42,078 nucleotides of DNA from Gemmobacter sp. Its GTDB lineage: Bacteria; Pseudomonadota; Alphaproteobacteria; Rhodobacterales; Rhodobacteraceae. The notes beneath the pieces were generated by a model. That model had not been told where the DNA came from. It saw only the letters and a list, made by a program, of their open reading frames with translations, and searched no databases. Where the stretch lies: NCBI GenBank assembly GCA_003509785.1, contig DOMY01000187.1, forward strand, positions 30,037-72,114, read 5' to 3'. Both the position numbers and the translations under genes were made by a program. Below, piece by piece: positions 32,392 to 40,843 of the stretch (within the stretch, counting starts at the first letter, position 1; every line of letters starts with the position of its first letter).

Positions 32392-32816
32392 TCTGGTTCG
32401 TGCTTGCCATGATGATATGGCCCGCCGCGGCCCCGGCGGAAACGCTGATCGCGGTACGCCCGATCCGCGCGCAGCAGATCATCGGCGCCGGGGATGTGGC
32501 CGTGGTTGCCGCGCAGACCAGCGGCGCCCTGCGCGATCCGTCTGAAGCCGTTGGGATGGAGGCCCGCGTGACCCTTTACCCAGACCGGCCGATCCGCCCG
32601 GGCGATCTGACGCCACCGGCGCTGGTCGACCGCAACCAGATTGTCACGCTGGAATATGCGGCGGGCACGCTCGTGATCCTGACCGAAGGCCGCGCCCTGG
32701 CCCGAGGCGGTGCGGGCGAGACGATCCGGGTGATGAACCTGTCTTCGCGCACCACGATCAGCGGCAGGATCACCGAAAGCGGCGCCGTGACCGTCGGCCC
32801 CCAGCGACAGGAGTGA
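32388..32816 (+). CDS. flgA: flagellar P-ring chaperone FlgA, short form
   Basis: A 142-residue periplasmic protein, only about two-thirds of the enterobacterial FlgA length (219). A signal peptide covers residues 1 to about 19 (WFVLAMMIWPAAAPA). The rest is the SAF-like domain IAVRPIRAQQIIGAGDVAVVAAQ, YPDRPIRPGDLTPPALVDRNQIVTL and ETIRVMNLSSRTTISGRITESGAV. The N-terminal domain of longer FlgA is missing. It assists P-ring assembly by FlgI, which is not in the window. It overlaps flgG by 4 bp. Confidence 0.88.
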   Translation: MIWFVLAMMIWPAAAPAETLIAVRPIRAQQIIGAGDVAVVAAQTSGALRDPSEAVGMEARVTLYPDRPIRPGDLTPPALVDRNQIVTLEYAAGTLVILTEGRALARGGAGETIRVMNLSSRTTISGRITESGAVTVGPQRQE

Positions 32817-32818
32817 CC

Positions 32819-33538
32819 ATGCAGAAAACCATTTTGCTGTTCCTTGGCCTCTGCGCCTGCGGGCGGCTGGAAACCATCGGCGAAGCCCCGGATTTCACCC
32901 CGCTGGAGGGCAGCTATCAGCATCATGCGATGTATTCCACCGCCCTGCCGCGTGACATCGCGCCAGAAACCCCGGCGGGAGCATCCTCGCTCTGGACGGC
33001 GGATCGCATGTCGCTGTTTGGCGAACAGCGGGCCGGGCGGCGCGGCGACATTCTGACAGTGGTGATCGAGATCGACGACAGTGCCGAAATCTCCAATGCG
33101 TCGGGGCGTGACCGGGCAGGCCGAGACAGCATGGGCATGCCCGCGCTGTTTGGTATTCCACAGCGCCTGAATGAACGGCTGCCCGAGGGGGCCAGCATGG
33201 CCGAAGCTGTCGAAACAGGCTCCAGCTCCAGCTATGCGGGATCGGGCTCGGTGTCCCGGAACGAGAAGCTGACGCTGCGTGTTGCGGCAACCGTGGTGGA
33301 AGAGCTGGCAAATGGTGTGCTGCGGATCGAAGGCATACAGGAGGTGCGGGTGAATTTCGAACTGCGGGAGCTGTCGATTTCGGGATATGTCCGTCCCGCC
33401 GATATCTCGCGCCGGAACGAGATCACCTATGACAAGATTGCCGGCGCGCATATCTCTTACGGCGGGCGCGGCCAGATCACTGATGTGCAGCAGCCACGCT
33501 ATGGCCAGCAGATCGCCGATGTCATCCTGCCATTCTGA
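32819..33538 (+). CDS. flgH: flagellar L-ring lipoprotein FlgH
   Basis: A 239-residue outer-membrane ring protein. The lipoprotein signal is short (MQKTILLFLGLCAC, lipid-modified Cys12 or Cys14). FlgH marks include SLWTADRMSLFGEQRAGRRGDILTVVIEIDDSAEISN, LRVAATVVEELANGVLRIEGIQEVRVN and SISGYVRPADISRRNEITYDKIAGAHISYGGRG. The ATG at 32819 with AGGAG at 6-base spacing is preferred over the GTG at 32813. The GTG would overlap the flgA stop. Confidence 0.95.
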   Translation: MQKTILLFLGLCACGRLETIGEAPDFTPLEGSYQHHAMYSTALPRDIAPETPAGASSLWTADRMSLFGEQRAGRRGDILTVVIEIDDSAEISNASGRDRAGRDSMGMPALFGIPQRLNERLPEGASMAEAVETGSSSSYAGSGSVSRNEKLTLRVAATVVEELANGVLRIEGIQEVRVNFELRELSISGYVRPADISRRNEITYDKIAGAHISYGGRGQITDVQQPRYGQQIADVILPF

Positions 33539-33546
33539 GAGGGACC

Positions 33547-34008
33547 ATGAAGCGATTTCTTTTGCCCTTGTTGCTGGTGCTTCTGGGCCTGGGCGGCGGC
33601 ATTAGTGCCGGGGTGATGCTGCGCCCTGATGCAGACCCTGCCACCGAAGCTCTGGCAGAGCCCGAGCATCATCCGCCCGAAGAGGCACCCGAATATGTGA
33701 AGCTGAACAATCAGTTCATCATTCCTCTGATCGAGGAGGAGCGTATCGCCTCGATCGTCGTGCTGTCGCTGAGCCTGGAGGTAACGGCCGGAGCCGCCGA
33801 TACGGTGTACGCCAAAGAGCCGCGGCTGCGTGACAGTTTCCTGCAAATCCTGTTTGACCATGCCAATATCGGCGGGTTTCGGGGATCTTTCACCGATGGG
33901 TCAAACCTGGCCGCGCTGCGCCGCAGCTTGCTGGAGGCCGCACAGACCGTCTTGCAGGACACTGTGACCGATGTGTTGATAACGGATATCGCGCGGCAGG
34001 ACTCCTGA
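33547..34008 (+). CDS. fliL: flagellar basal body-associated protein FliL
   Basis: A 153-residue inner-membrane protein that surrounds the stator and supports torque. One N-terminal helix (residues 3-25, FLLPLLLVLLGLGGGISAGVML) is followed by a Pro/Glu-rich linker. The periplasmic domain contains VKLNNQFIIPLIEEERIASIVVLSLSLEV and RLRDSFLQILFDHANIGGF. Last gene of the flgB operon; convergent with the next gene across 6 bp. Confidence 0.9.
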   Translation: MKRFLLPLLLVLLGLGGGISAGVMLRPDADPATEALAEPEHHPPEEAPEYVKLNNQFIIPLIEEERIASIVVLSLSLEVTAGAADTVYAKEPRLRDSFLQILFDHANIGGFRGSFTDGSNLAALRRSLLEAAQTVLQDTVTDVLITDIARQDS

Positions 34009-34014
34009 CCGCGG

Positions 34015-34341
34015 CTAATACCTGCGCATCAGCCGTGACAGGATTTCGGCCTTGCCGAAACCCTGTGCGGCTTTTTGCTGGCACTGCAGCCAGTCAGCGG
34101 TCTGACGCGCAAGGCACAGGTTCAGTTCGGCACGCCGCTGTTCTGCCCAGAGATGATAGCTTTGCGCAACAAGCGCGCCAGTCACCGGATCAAGATCTGT
34201 GGCGGATGCCGCATCCAGCCCTGCAATCAGGGTGCGCGTCTCTTCACGCGCGGCGGCGGCCTGGCGTAGCCTTGCCAGATCACGATCCCGGATCAGCCCT
34301 GCAATGACGCTGAGCCGGTTCAGGCGGGTTTTGATGGTCAT
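34015..34341 (-). CDS. small coiled-coil protein, FliJ-like candidate
   Basis: A 108-residue protein with two long helices: an N-terminal one with RLNRLSVIAGLIRDRDLARLRQAAAAREETRTLIAGLD, a break near 50-58, and a second with SYHLWAEQRRAELNLCLARQTADWLQCQQKAAQGFGKAEIL. The shape and its place after flhB suit FliJ/YscO, the export-ATPase stalk, but there is no unique motif and the length is short (E. coli FliJ is 147). It overlaps flhB by 4 bp. The absence of another fliJ next to fliI supports the idea. Confidence 0.65.
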   Translation of the reverse strand: MTIKTRLNRLSVIAGLIRDRDLARLRQAAAAREETRTLIAGLDAASATDLDPVTGALVAQSYHLWAEQRRAELNLCLARQTADWLQCQQKAAQGFGKAEILSRLMRRY

Positions 34342-35414
34342 TCCGGTTGCCCCTTTCCACGCTTGCCACGCAGGCCATGCGCGAAGCGGATCGCTGCGGC
34401 GACGGCCTTGTAATGTTCCGGCCGGATTTCATCCCCCAGATCCAGCATGGCATGAAGCGCACGCGCCGTTGGCGGATCATGCCGGATCGGCACACCCGCC
34501 AGCTGCGCCTGCGTGCGGATCCGGGCCGCCACGGCATCAACGCCCTTGGCCACGCAGACCGGCGCCCGCCGTGCCGCACGATCCCACTTCAGGGCCACCG
34601 CATAATGCGTCGGGTTCACGATCACCACATCGGCCGTCGGCACATCCTGCATCATGCGGTTCAGCGCGAGTTCCTGGCCTTTTTGCCGCCGCTGCGACCT
34701 GGCCTGCGGGTCGCCCTCGGACTCCTTGTGTTCTTCTATCATCTGCTGGCGGGTCATCCGGGCCTGGCGGGCATGTTCAAACCGTTGCCACAGGTAATCC
34801 ATGCCGCCGATGACCAGAGACAGCGCGAGAACCAGCCAGAGAAAGCCGGTCATCAAGCGGAACAGCAGCAGGACCACCGCACCGGGGGCCAAAGCTGCCA
34901 AAGCCACGATCGCATCCAGCTGCGACCAGAGATAGAGGCCAAGCGCCGTCCCCACGACCAGCATCTTGGCCGTATTGCGCATGAAATCGAACAGGCCCGA
35001 TCGACCAAATCTTTGTGCCGCAATTGCCAGCGGAGAAATGCGGGACAGACGGGGCTGCAGGTTTCCGGGGGTAAACAGCAGGCTTCGCGTCGCCGCAAGC
35101 AACAGCAGTACGGCCACTGCAGGTATTGCCAGCAGAGGAAGAAGCGCCACGATCCCCTGCCAGAGCAAAGGCCAGAGTGCTGAGGGGGTGGATGCAGCCA
35201 AAGCCTGCCCTCCCGACAGCATCCGGGCCAGCACATCGCCCAGATCGCGGGCTGCCATGGGGCCGACAGTCACCACCGCCAGCAGAAACCCGGCGTAGAC
35301 GACGGCCGCCTGCAGATCGGCCGAACGCGGCACACGGCCTTCGCGGCGCAGATCCTCCAGCCGTTTCTGCGAGGCCTCAAAGGATTTTTCGGCATCATCT
35401 TCTTCCGCGCTCAT
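34338..35414 (-). CDS. flhB: flagellar export switch protein FlhB
   Basis: A 358-residue inner-membrane protein with about four helices and a cytoplasmic C-terminal domain that switches export from hook to filament substrates. The N-terminus reads EDDAEKSFEASQKRLEDLRREGRVPRS. The self-cleavage motif NPTH is at residues 267-270 (VIVNPTHYAVAL). Downstream CVAKGVDAVAARIRTQAQLAGVPIRHDP is conserved. The start at 35414 (ATGA overlap with fliR) is preferred over the ATG ten codons upstream. Confidence 0.95.
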   Translation of the reverse strand: MSAEEDDAEKSFEASQKRLEDLRREGRVPRSADLQAAVVYAGFLLAVVTVGPMAARDLGDVLARMLSGGQALAASTPSALWPLLWQGIVALLPLLAIPAVAVLLLLAATRSLLFTPGNLQPRLSRISPLAIAAQRFGRSGLFDFMRNTAKMLVVGTALGLYLWSQLDAIVALAALAPGAVVLLLFRLMTGFLWLVLALSLVIGGMDYLWQRFEHARQARMTRQQMIEEHKESEGDPQARSQRRQKGQELALNRMMQDVPTADVVIVNPTHYAVALKWDRAARRAPVCVAKGVDAVAARIRTQAQLAGVPIRHDPPTARALHAMLDLGDEIRPEHYKAVAAAIRFAHGLRGKRGKGQPE

Positions 35415-36178
35415 GGTCGCCCCGAAAGCGGATTGGCCAGCCACAAATCAAAGGCCTGCAACCAGACAGACAGGATGACAGGCGCACAGATCGCCAGCAG
35501 CACCAGGCCCCCCAGTGTCAGCGCAGGTGCGCCGATGAAGGACACGGCAAGCTGCGGCAGGGCGCGGTTGATGATGCCCAACGCAACATTGTACAGAAAA
35601 GCGCCCATGACGAAGGGCGCTGCGAGTGTGAAGGCCAGTGCAAAGGCGCGGCTTGTCTGGGCCAAACCCCATTGCGCCAGATCGAGGGCGGGCAAGAGCA
35701 CACCTGCCGGAAGAAGGTTATACGACAGGATCAGAAGTTCTGCCGCATGGATATGCAGGCCTGCCGACAGGGCAAGAGCCAATGCAGCCATCGTCAGGAT
35801 ATTGCCGGTGACCGGCTGCGCCTCGCCCATGGCGCCGCCGAAAAGCTGCGCAATCGAGGTGGATTGACCAATGATGGTGCCCGCAGTCTGCAATGCAAAG
35901 ATGAAGAAGCGAAAGCCAAGCCCGATCATCAGACCACTGATAGCTTCGGCCGGAAGGGCGGACACATCTGCTGGTACCTTGGGCAGGACAGCAGGCGTCA
36001 CAATGGCCGTAAAGGCCAGCGCCACGGCCAGACGGATACGGGCGGGCAGGTTCTGTTCCCCAAAGCCAGGCAGAACGGCGACGGCAGTCCCGACCCTGAC
36101 AAAGACCAGCCCCGTTGATCGGATCAGCGGCTCCGCCAGGCCCGAGAGCGCGGCAAGCCCGGCAACAAGCCCGGTCAT
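35411..36178 (-). CDS. fliR: flagellar export gate protein FliR
   Basis: A 255-residue membrane protein with about six helices, part of the export gate core with FliP and FliQ. Seen: STGLVFVRVGTAVAVLPGFGEQNLPARIRLAVALAFTAIV, GLMIGLGFRFFIFALQTAGTIIGQSTSIAQLFGG and FTLAAPFVMGAFLYNVALGIINRALPQLAVSFIGAPA. The start at 36178 overlaps flhA by 4 bp; its end overlaps flhB by 4 bp. Confidence 0.95.
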   Translation of the reverse strand: MTGLVAGLAALSGLAEPLIRSTGLVFVRVGTAVAVLPGFGEQNLPARIRLAVALAFTAIVTPAVLPKVPADVSALPAEAISGLMIGLGFRFFIFALQTAGTIIGQSTSIAQLFGGAMGEAQPVTGNILTMAALALALSAGLHIHAAELLILSYNLLPAGVLLPALDLAQWGLAQTSRAFALAFTLAAPFVMGAFLYNVALGIINRALPQLAVSFIGAPALTLGGLVLLAICAPVILSVWLQAFDLWLANPLSGRP

Positions 36179-38226
36179 GCCGGCACCTGCCCCAGCAAGG
36201 CGGGGCGGGCCTCCAGCCCGATTTCCTCGTAAGACAGCACCGGAGACGGAAGGCCCTTTGCCGCCAGAACCGTTCGCAGAAAGCGCCGCCGCAAACCGGA
36301 GGTGACGACCGCAGGCTGAACCCCGCTTTCCGCCAGCCGCCCCAGCTTTTCCGCCAGACCGGAGGCCAGTTTGCCGAACAGCTCTGGTGGTAGGGCAACA
36401 TCCCGCGCGCCGTCGATCTGATAGGTGGCGAAGGTCTTTTCCCATTCTGGCGCCAGCTGGATCAGCGGGATGGTGCCATCTTCGCGTTTCAGTTCGGCCA
36501 CCAGTTGAAAGCCCAGCCGCTGGCGCACATGGTCGCAGACCGCCTCGGGCGGGCCAAGGCCGCGACCTTCGGCAATGGCTTCAAGCACCAGCGGCAGATT
36601 GCGGATCGAGACCCGTTCTTCCAGCAACAGGCGCAAGACGGCAAGCAGCAGATCAACGGGTACTTTTTCGGGCACCAGCTCTTCCAGCAGGCGGCGGTTT
36701 GCCTCGGCCCGGCGCGTGTCGGAAACGGCAACAAATTCGTCCAGCAGGCGGCGCAGGCTGCGCAGGGTCAGCAAACGGCCCAGGTTCGCCTTCAGGATTT
36801 CCAGCAGATGGGTCGCCAGAACCTCTGGCGCTGTCACGGTGGTGAGCCCTGCCAGCGCCGCATCCTCCTGATCATCTGGCGAAATCCAGCGCGCCGGGGC
36901 GCCATAGACAGGCTCGCGCACCTCGACACCTGGTGGCGGCGCGATCCCATCGGCCAGCAGCACCAACACACGATCCGGCATCAGCCGGTTGCGGACACGT
37001 TCCACCCCCTGCAGACGGATACGATAGCTGCTGGGGGGCAGCAGGGCATCATCCGTCAACCGGATTTCAGGCAGGATCAGGCCGAAGGTTGTGGCGATAT
37101 GGCTGCGCATACTCTGGATGCGGGCATCCAGCCCTGTGGCCGGATCCAATACCATCGCCACCAGATCTGGTGCAAATTCGATGTGAATCTCGTCAAAATC
37201 CAGCAGATCGCCTAGTGGGCGGTTGGCGGGCGGCGCCTCTGCCTGCAAAGGCTCCGGATTGTCGGCGGGACGGCGGGCCCCACGCCAAGCCGCATATCCC
37301 AGACCGGCAGAGGCACAGATGAAGGGCAGAAACGGCAAGCCCGGCACCAGCGCAAACAGCAGCAGCAGCCCGGCCACCGTGGCAAGCGCCGCAGGATAGT
37401 GCCCCAGCTGGCGAAAGAACGATACGTCAACCGCCCCCTTCGACCCGCCACGCGCCAGCAGCAAGGCCGCCGCGACCGAGATGACGACAGCCGGGATCTG
37501 GCTTACCAGACCGTCGCCCACCGTCAGGATGGCATAGGTTTCAAAAGCTTGCGCCAATGGCATCCCATGGATGGCCACGCCCATCACAAGGCCCATGACG
37601 ATGTTTAGCAGCGTGATGAGCAGCCCGGCCACGGCATCGCCCTTCACGAATTTCGATGCGCCATCCAGTGACCCGAAGAAGTTGGTTTCCGCCAGCTCCA
37701 TCTCGCGCCGCGCCTTGGCTTCGGCATGGGTGATGGCACCTGCCGCCATATCAGCATCAATCGCCAGCTGCCGCCCCGGCATCCCGTCAAGGGCAAAGCG
37801 GGCGCCAACCTCTGCCATGCGGCCGGCCCCCTTGGTGATGACCATGAAATTCACGATCAGCAGCACGCAGAACACCACAATACCCAGCAGCAGATTGCCG
37901 CCCATGATGAAATTGGCGAAACCTTCGATCACATGGCCTGCGGCATCGGTGCCGGTGTGGCCCTCACCGATGATGAGCTTTGTCGAAGATACGTTCAGCG
38001 CCAGCCGCAGCAGCAACGAGGCCAGAAGGATGGTGGGAAAGGCCGAGAATTCCAGCGGCCGATCCACAAACAGGGTGACCGTAAACATCAGGATGGCCAG
38101 CGCGAAAGAGGCCGCCAGCCCGATATCCAGCAGCCATGTGGGCACCGGCAGGATCATCATGGCGATCACGGCCATCAACCCGCTGGCCAGCAGCACGGTG
38201 GGCCGGGGCAAAAAGCGCAGGATCAT
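36175..38226 (-). CDS. flhA: flagellar export gate protein FlhA
   Basis: A 683-residue gate protein. The N-terminal membrane half has eight helices and contains the family signature LLASLLLRLALNVSSTKLIIGEGHTG. The C-terminal cytoplasmic half, which docks chaperones, runs from about 340 and includes LEILKANLGRLLTLRSLRRLLDEFVAVSD. The FHIPEP-type segment with MVITKGAGRMAEVGARFALDGMPGRQLAIDADMAAGAI is complete. It overlaps the upstream transglycosylase gene by 4 bp (ATGA) and fliR by 4 bp. Confidence 0.97.
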   Translation of the reverse strand: MILRFLPRPTVLLASGLMAVIAMMILPVPTWLLDIGLAASFALAILMFTVTLFVDRPLEFSAFPTILLASLLLRLALNVSSTKLIIGEGHTGTDAAGHVIEGFANFIMGGNLLLGIVVFCVLLIVNFMVITKGAGRMAEVGARFALDGMPGRQLAIDADMAAGAITHAEAKARREMELAETNFFGSLDGASKFVKGDAVAGLLITLLNIVMGLVMGVAIHGMPLAQAFETYAILTVGDGLVSQIPAVVISVAAALLLARGGSKGAVDVSFFRQLGHYPAALATVAGLLLLFALVPGLPFLPFICASAGLGYAAWRGARRPADNPEPLQAEAPPANRPLGDLLDFDEIHIEFAPDLVAMVLDPATGLDARIQSMRSHIATTFGLILPEIRLTDDALLPPSSYRIRLQGVERVRNRLMPDRVLVLLADGIAPPPGVEVREPVYGAPARWISPDDQEDAALAGLTTVTAPEVLATHLLEILKANLGRLLTLRSLRRLLDEFVAVSDTRRAEANRRLLEELVPEKVPVDLLLAVLRLLLEERVSIRNLPLVLEAIAEGRGLGPPEAVCDHVRQRLGFQLVAELKREDGTIPLIQLAPEWEKTFATYQIDGARDVALPPELFGKLASGLAEKLGRLAESGVQPAVVTSGLRRRFLRTVLAAKGLPSPVLSYEEIGLEARPALLGQVPA

Positions 38227-38900
38227 GGCAGGCGCCCCCCAAACAGGGCAGCCCCGCCCGTGCTGCGCGGCACCAGCGATCCCCCCGCACCCTGCCCCCC
38301 CGCCAGCAAGGGATAGCGGTTCTGCCGCAAGGCGCCCCCCGTATCCTGCGGCAGCGCCGCAGCCAGACGGATGGGTGACAAGCTATCAAGAATGTCGGAA
38401 AACCTTGCCATATACCGCGTGGCATAGGCTTCGGTTGCAGAGTGATAGGCACCAGCGGCGGCGATCCAATCCCCCGTCCGCTGATAATGGCTGGCCAGAT
38501 AATCCGCCGCATAGGTGGCGTTGCGGTCAGGATCGAACATGTCGGCCAGTGAAGCGAAGGCCGCGCCGTGCCAGCGATAGTTCAGCTGAAAACAGCCGAT
38601 ATCAAGGTTTCCGGCACCCTGGCCGATCTGTTCTGCCACATAAGCCTCGGCCAGCGCGGCAGTATCGAACCAATGGCCCTGCCCTGCGTGGTTGACAGCC
38701 CAGGGCCAGGGATCAAAACCGCGTGGCCCATCGCGCCCGGTTTCCGTGCGGGTCAGCGCCAGCAGAATTTCAGGCGGTATGCCACTGGCCCGCGCTGCGC
38801 GTTCTGCCGCCCGATCACACAGATCGGCAGGCAAGGCAAAGCAAGCCCCGGGCCAAAGGGCAATCAGGGCCACAGCCAGACGAATCGGCAGATCAGGCAT
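38223..38900 (-). CDS. flagellar-operon lytic transglycosylase (SLT fold)
   Basis: A 225-residue secreted peptidoglycan lyase. The signal peptide is about residues 1-22 (IRLAVALIALWPGACFA). The catalytic Glu is Glu53 in ALTRTETGR. The SLT signatures GCFQLNYRWHG (102-112) and AAGAYHSATEAY (148-159) are present. The C-terminal about 45 residues are variable. It leads the export-gate operon and overlaps flhA by 4 bp. In Rhodobacter sphaeroides the separate transglycosylase SltF works with a FlgJ lacking a muramidase domain; the same split is seen here, with a single-domain FlgJ at 24503. Confidence 0.88.
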   Translation of the reverse strand: MPDLPIRLAVALIALWPGACFALPADLCDRAAERAARASGIPPEILLALTRTETGRDGPRGFDPWPWAVNHAGQGHWFDTAALAEAYVAEQIGQGAGNLDIGCFQLNYRWHGAAFASLADMFDPDRNATYAADYLASHYQRTGDWIAAAGAYHSATEAYATRYMARFSDILDSLSPIRLAAALPQDTGGALRQNRYPLLAGGQGAGGSLVPRSTGGAALFGGRLP

Positions 38901-38985
38901 CGGTTCGGTTTCTCCGCAGATGCAGGGGCGACCTGCAGCTTAGGAGCCGAACCTTTCCAATCCGTAAGCGCCCGGCCGAAAAGGC

Positions 38986-39420
38986 TCAGGCCACCTTGGC
39001 GGCGGCCGCCGCCAGACGATCATGGAAATCCGCGATGATCTTGTTGGCTGCGTTCTTCACGACAAAGGCGCCCAGACGCGATTTGCCAAAGCGCATATCC
39101 GCCATGATGCGGCTGGTCAGCCGGGTGCCTTCACCTTCGGGCAGCAGAACAAGATCCGCCTGACCACTGTGTTTTGCCCCGATGCGGCCAACAAAGGTGA
39201 TGCGCGCCTGTTTTTCAACGTTCCGGCGGCCAAGATGGGCGGTGAAGCTTTTCTGCAGGAAGGCAAAGTTGAAATCGAAACTTGCCGTCATGCCGCCTTC
39301 AGGCTTGCGCTCCAAGCTGGAACAGCCAGGCAGACATTCGCGCAGCACTGCATTGTTCATCAGGCATTGCCAGACGGCAGGCACCGGGGCTGCAATGAAT
39401 ACGCTTTCGTCTATCTGCAT
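38986..39420 (-). CDS. CoxG/SRPBCC family protein
   Basis: A 144-residue single-domain protein. It opens MQIDESVFIAAPVPAVWQCLMNNAVLRECLPGCSSLE, the pattern of CoxG proteins, which use the START/SRPBCC ligand-binding fold. The C-terminal helix is VVKNAANKIIADFHDRLAAA. CoxG relatives help place CO dehydrogenase at the membrane, but no cox genes are here, so this is probably a paralogue of other function. The start at 39420 has GAGGG upstream; a longer in-frame ATG at 39486 is less conserved. It stands alone, 85 bp before the transglycosylase gene. Confidence 0.8.
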   Translation of the reverse strand: MQIDESVFIAAPVPAVWQCLMNNAVLRECLPGCSSLERKPEGGMTASFDFNFAFLQKSFTAHLGRRNVEKQARITFVGRIGAKHSGQADLVLLPEGEGTRLTSRIMADMRFGKSRLGAFVVKNAANKIIADFHDRLAAAAAKVA

Positions 39421-39508
39421 CGGCTGGCCCTCATTGATCCATCTTGCTGCGCTGCGGCGCCCTGTCGGCAGACTAGGGCGGATCAAAGGCCAACCGCAAG
39501 GTTCTGAT

Positions 39509-39535
39509 GCCCGGGCAGCGCAATGCTGCCCGGGC
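39509..39535 (-). terminator. hairpin downstream of xylA
   Basis: Perfect 11-bp arms GCCCGGGCAGC (39509-39519) and GCTGCCCGGGC (39525-39535) around a five-base loop, 6 bp after the xylA stop. No T-run follows on the minus strand, so it may stabilise the mRNA or terminate weakly. Confidence 0.6.
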
Positions 39536-39541
39536 CTGGCT

Positions 39542-40843
39542 TCAGATGAAGCGGTTCCACAGGTTTTCCAGCCGCTCTTGCCGACCGGATTTCGGCTGTG
39601 GCTCCAGCCCTTCGGCGGTCACGCGGGCGGCGGCCTGTTCCAGATCACCTGCCAGCATGGCCTTTGCGGCATCGCTGCCCCAGCCGGCATAGCGGTCGTC
39701 ACGGGCCTTCTCCAGCCCGCCATCCTCCAGACAGGCGGCGGCGGCTTTCAGGGCGCGGGCGCAGGTATCCATACCGCCGACATGGGCAAGGATCAGGTCT
39801 TCGGGATCCAGGCTCTGGCGGCGCACCTTGGCATCGAAATTGGTGCCGCCAGTGGTATAGCCGCCCGCACGCAGGATCTCATAGAAGGCGAGCGCCTTTT
39901 CGGCGTGGTTGTTCGGGAACTGGTCCGTATCCCAGCCCGACTGGTAATCGTTGCGGTTCATGTCGATCGAACCGAAGATCCCCAGCGCCGAAGCCAGCGC
40001 GATTTCATGTTCGAACGAATGGCCGGCCAGGATGGCGTGGCCCTGTTCGATGTTCACCTGAACTTCTTTTTCCAGCCCGAACTGCACGAGGAAGCCGTAA
40101 ACCGTGGCCACATCGTAGTCATACTGATGCTTGCTGGGTTCCTGCGGCTTCGGCTCGATCAGGATGGCGCCCTTGAAGCCGATCTTGTGCTTGTATTCGA
40201 CCACTTGCTGCAGGAAGCGGCCGGCATGTTCACGCTCTGCTTTCAGATCGGTGTTCAGCAGGGTTTCATAGCCTTCGCGTCCGCCCCAGAGCACATAGTT
40301 CGCCCCGCCCAGCTTGTGCGTGGCATCCATGTTCGCCTTCACATTGGCGGCGGCATAGGCGTAGACATCCGGATCGGGGTTGGTGGCAGCGCCCGACATC
40401 CAGCGCTTGTGGCTGAACATGTTCGCGGTGCCCCACAGAAGCTGCGTCTTGTGGCTGGCCTGCTTTTCACCAAGGTAATCAACAATTTCCTGCAGATTGC
40501 GCAGGCTTTCGGCAAAGGTCGCGCCTTCGGGGCGGGCATCGGCATCGTGGAAGCAGTAGAAGGGCGCACCCAGGATGTCGAACATCTCGAACGCCACATC
40601 GGCCTTCAGCTTGGCCAGCGCCATGCTGTCGCCGAACCACGGCCGGTCAAAGGTCTGGCCGCCGAACGGATCGCCGCCCGGCCAGGCAAAGCTGTGCCAG
40701 TAGGCCACCGCAAAGCGCATGTGATCTTCCATCCGCTTGCCCAGGATCACCTCGTCCGGGTTATAGTGGCGGAAGGCATATTCATTGGCAGAAGCAGGCC
40801 CCTCGTATTTGATCTGCGGGATGCCTTTGAAGAAATCGGTCAT
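39542..40843 (-). CDS. xylA: xylose isomerase
   Basis: A 433-residue enzyme that interconverts D-xylose and D-xylulose in the cytoplasm. It begins MTDFFKGIPQIKYEGPASANEYAFRHYN. The catalytic His and Asp are His99 and Asp102 in PFYCFHDADARPEG. Metal and substrate residues occur in LIEPKPQEPSKHQYDYD, VNIEQGHAILAGHSFEHEI and NRNDYQSGWDTDQFP, all in the class II long-form order. Length is typical (about 437). The end of the upstream kinase frame overlaps this ATG by 3 bp, so translation is coupled to the chimeric gene and xylA expression may depend on it. Confidence 0.97.
   Translation of the reverse strand: MTDFFKGIPQIKYEGPASANEYAFRHYNPDEVILGKRMEDHMRFAVAYWHSFAWPGGDPFGGQTFDRPWFGDSMALAKLKADVAFEMFDILGAPFYCFHDADARPEGATFAESLRNLQEIVDYLGEKQASHKTQLLWGTANMFSHKRWMSGAATNPDPDVYAYAAANVKANMDATHKLGGANYVLWGGREGYETLLNTDLKAEREHAGRFLQQVVEYKHKIGFKGAILIEPKPQEPSKHQYDYDVATVYGFLVQFGLEKEVQVNIEQGHAILAGHSFEHEIALASALGIFGSIDMNRNDYQSGWDTDQFPNNHAEKALAFYEILRAGGYTTGGTNFDAKVRRQSLDPEDLILAHVGGMDTCARALKAAAACLEDGGLEKARDDRYAGWGSDAAKAMLAGDLEQAAARVTAEGLEPQPKSGRQERLENLWNRFI

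Noticed and set aside
38986..39420. CO dehydrogenase accessory locus
   Set aside because: Only a CoxG-like protein is present; no coxM, coxS, coxL or coxD genes are adjacent.
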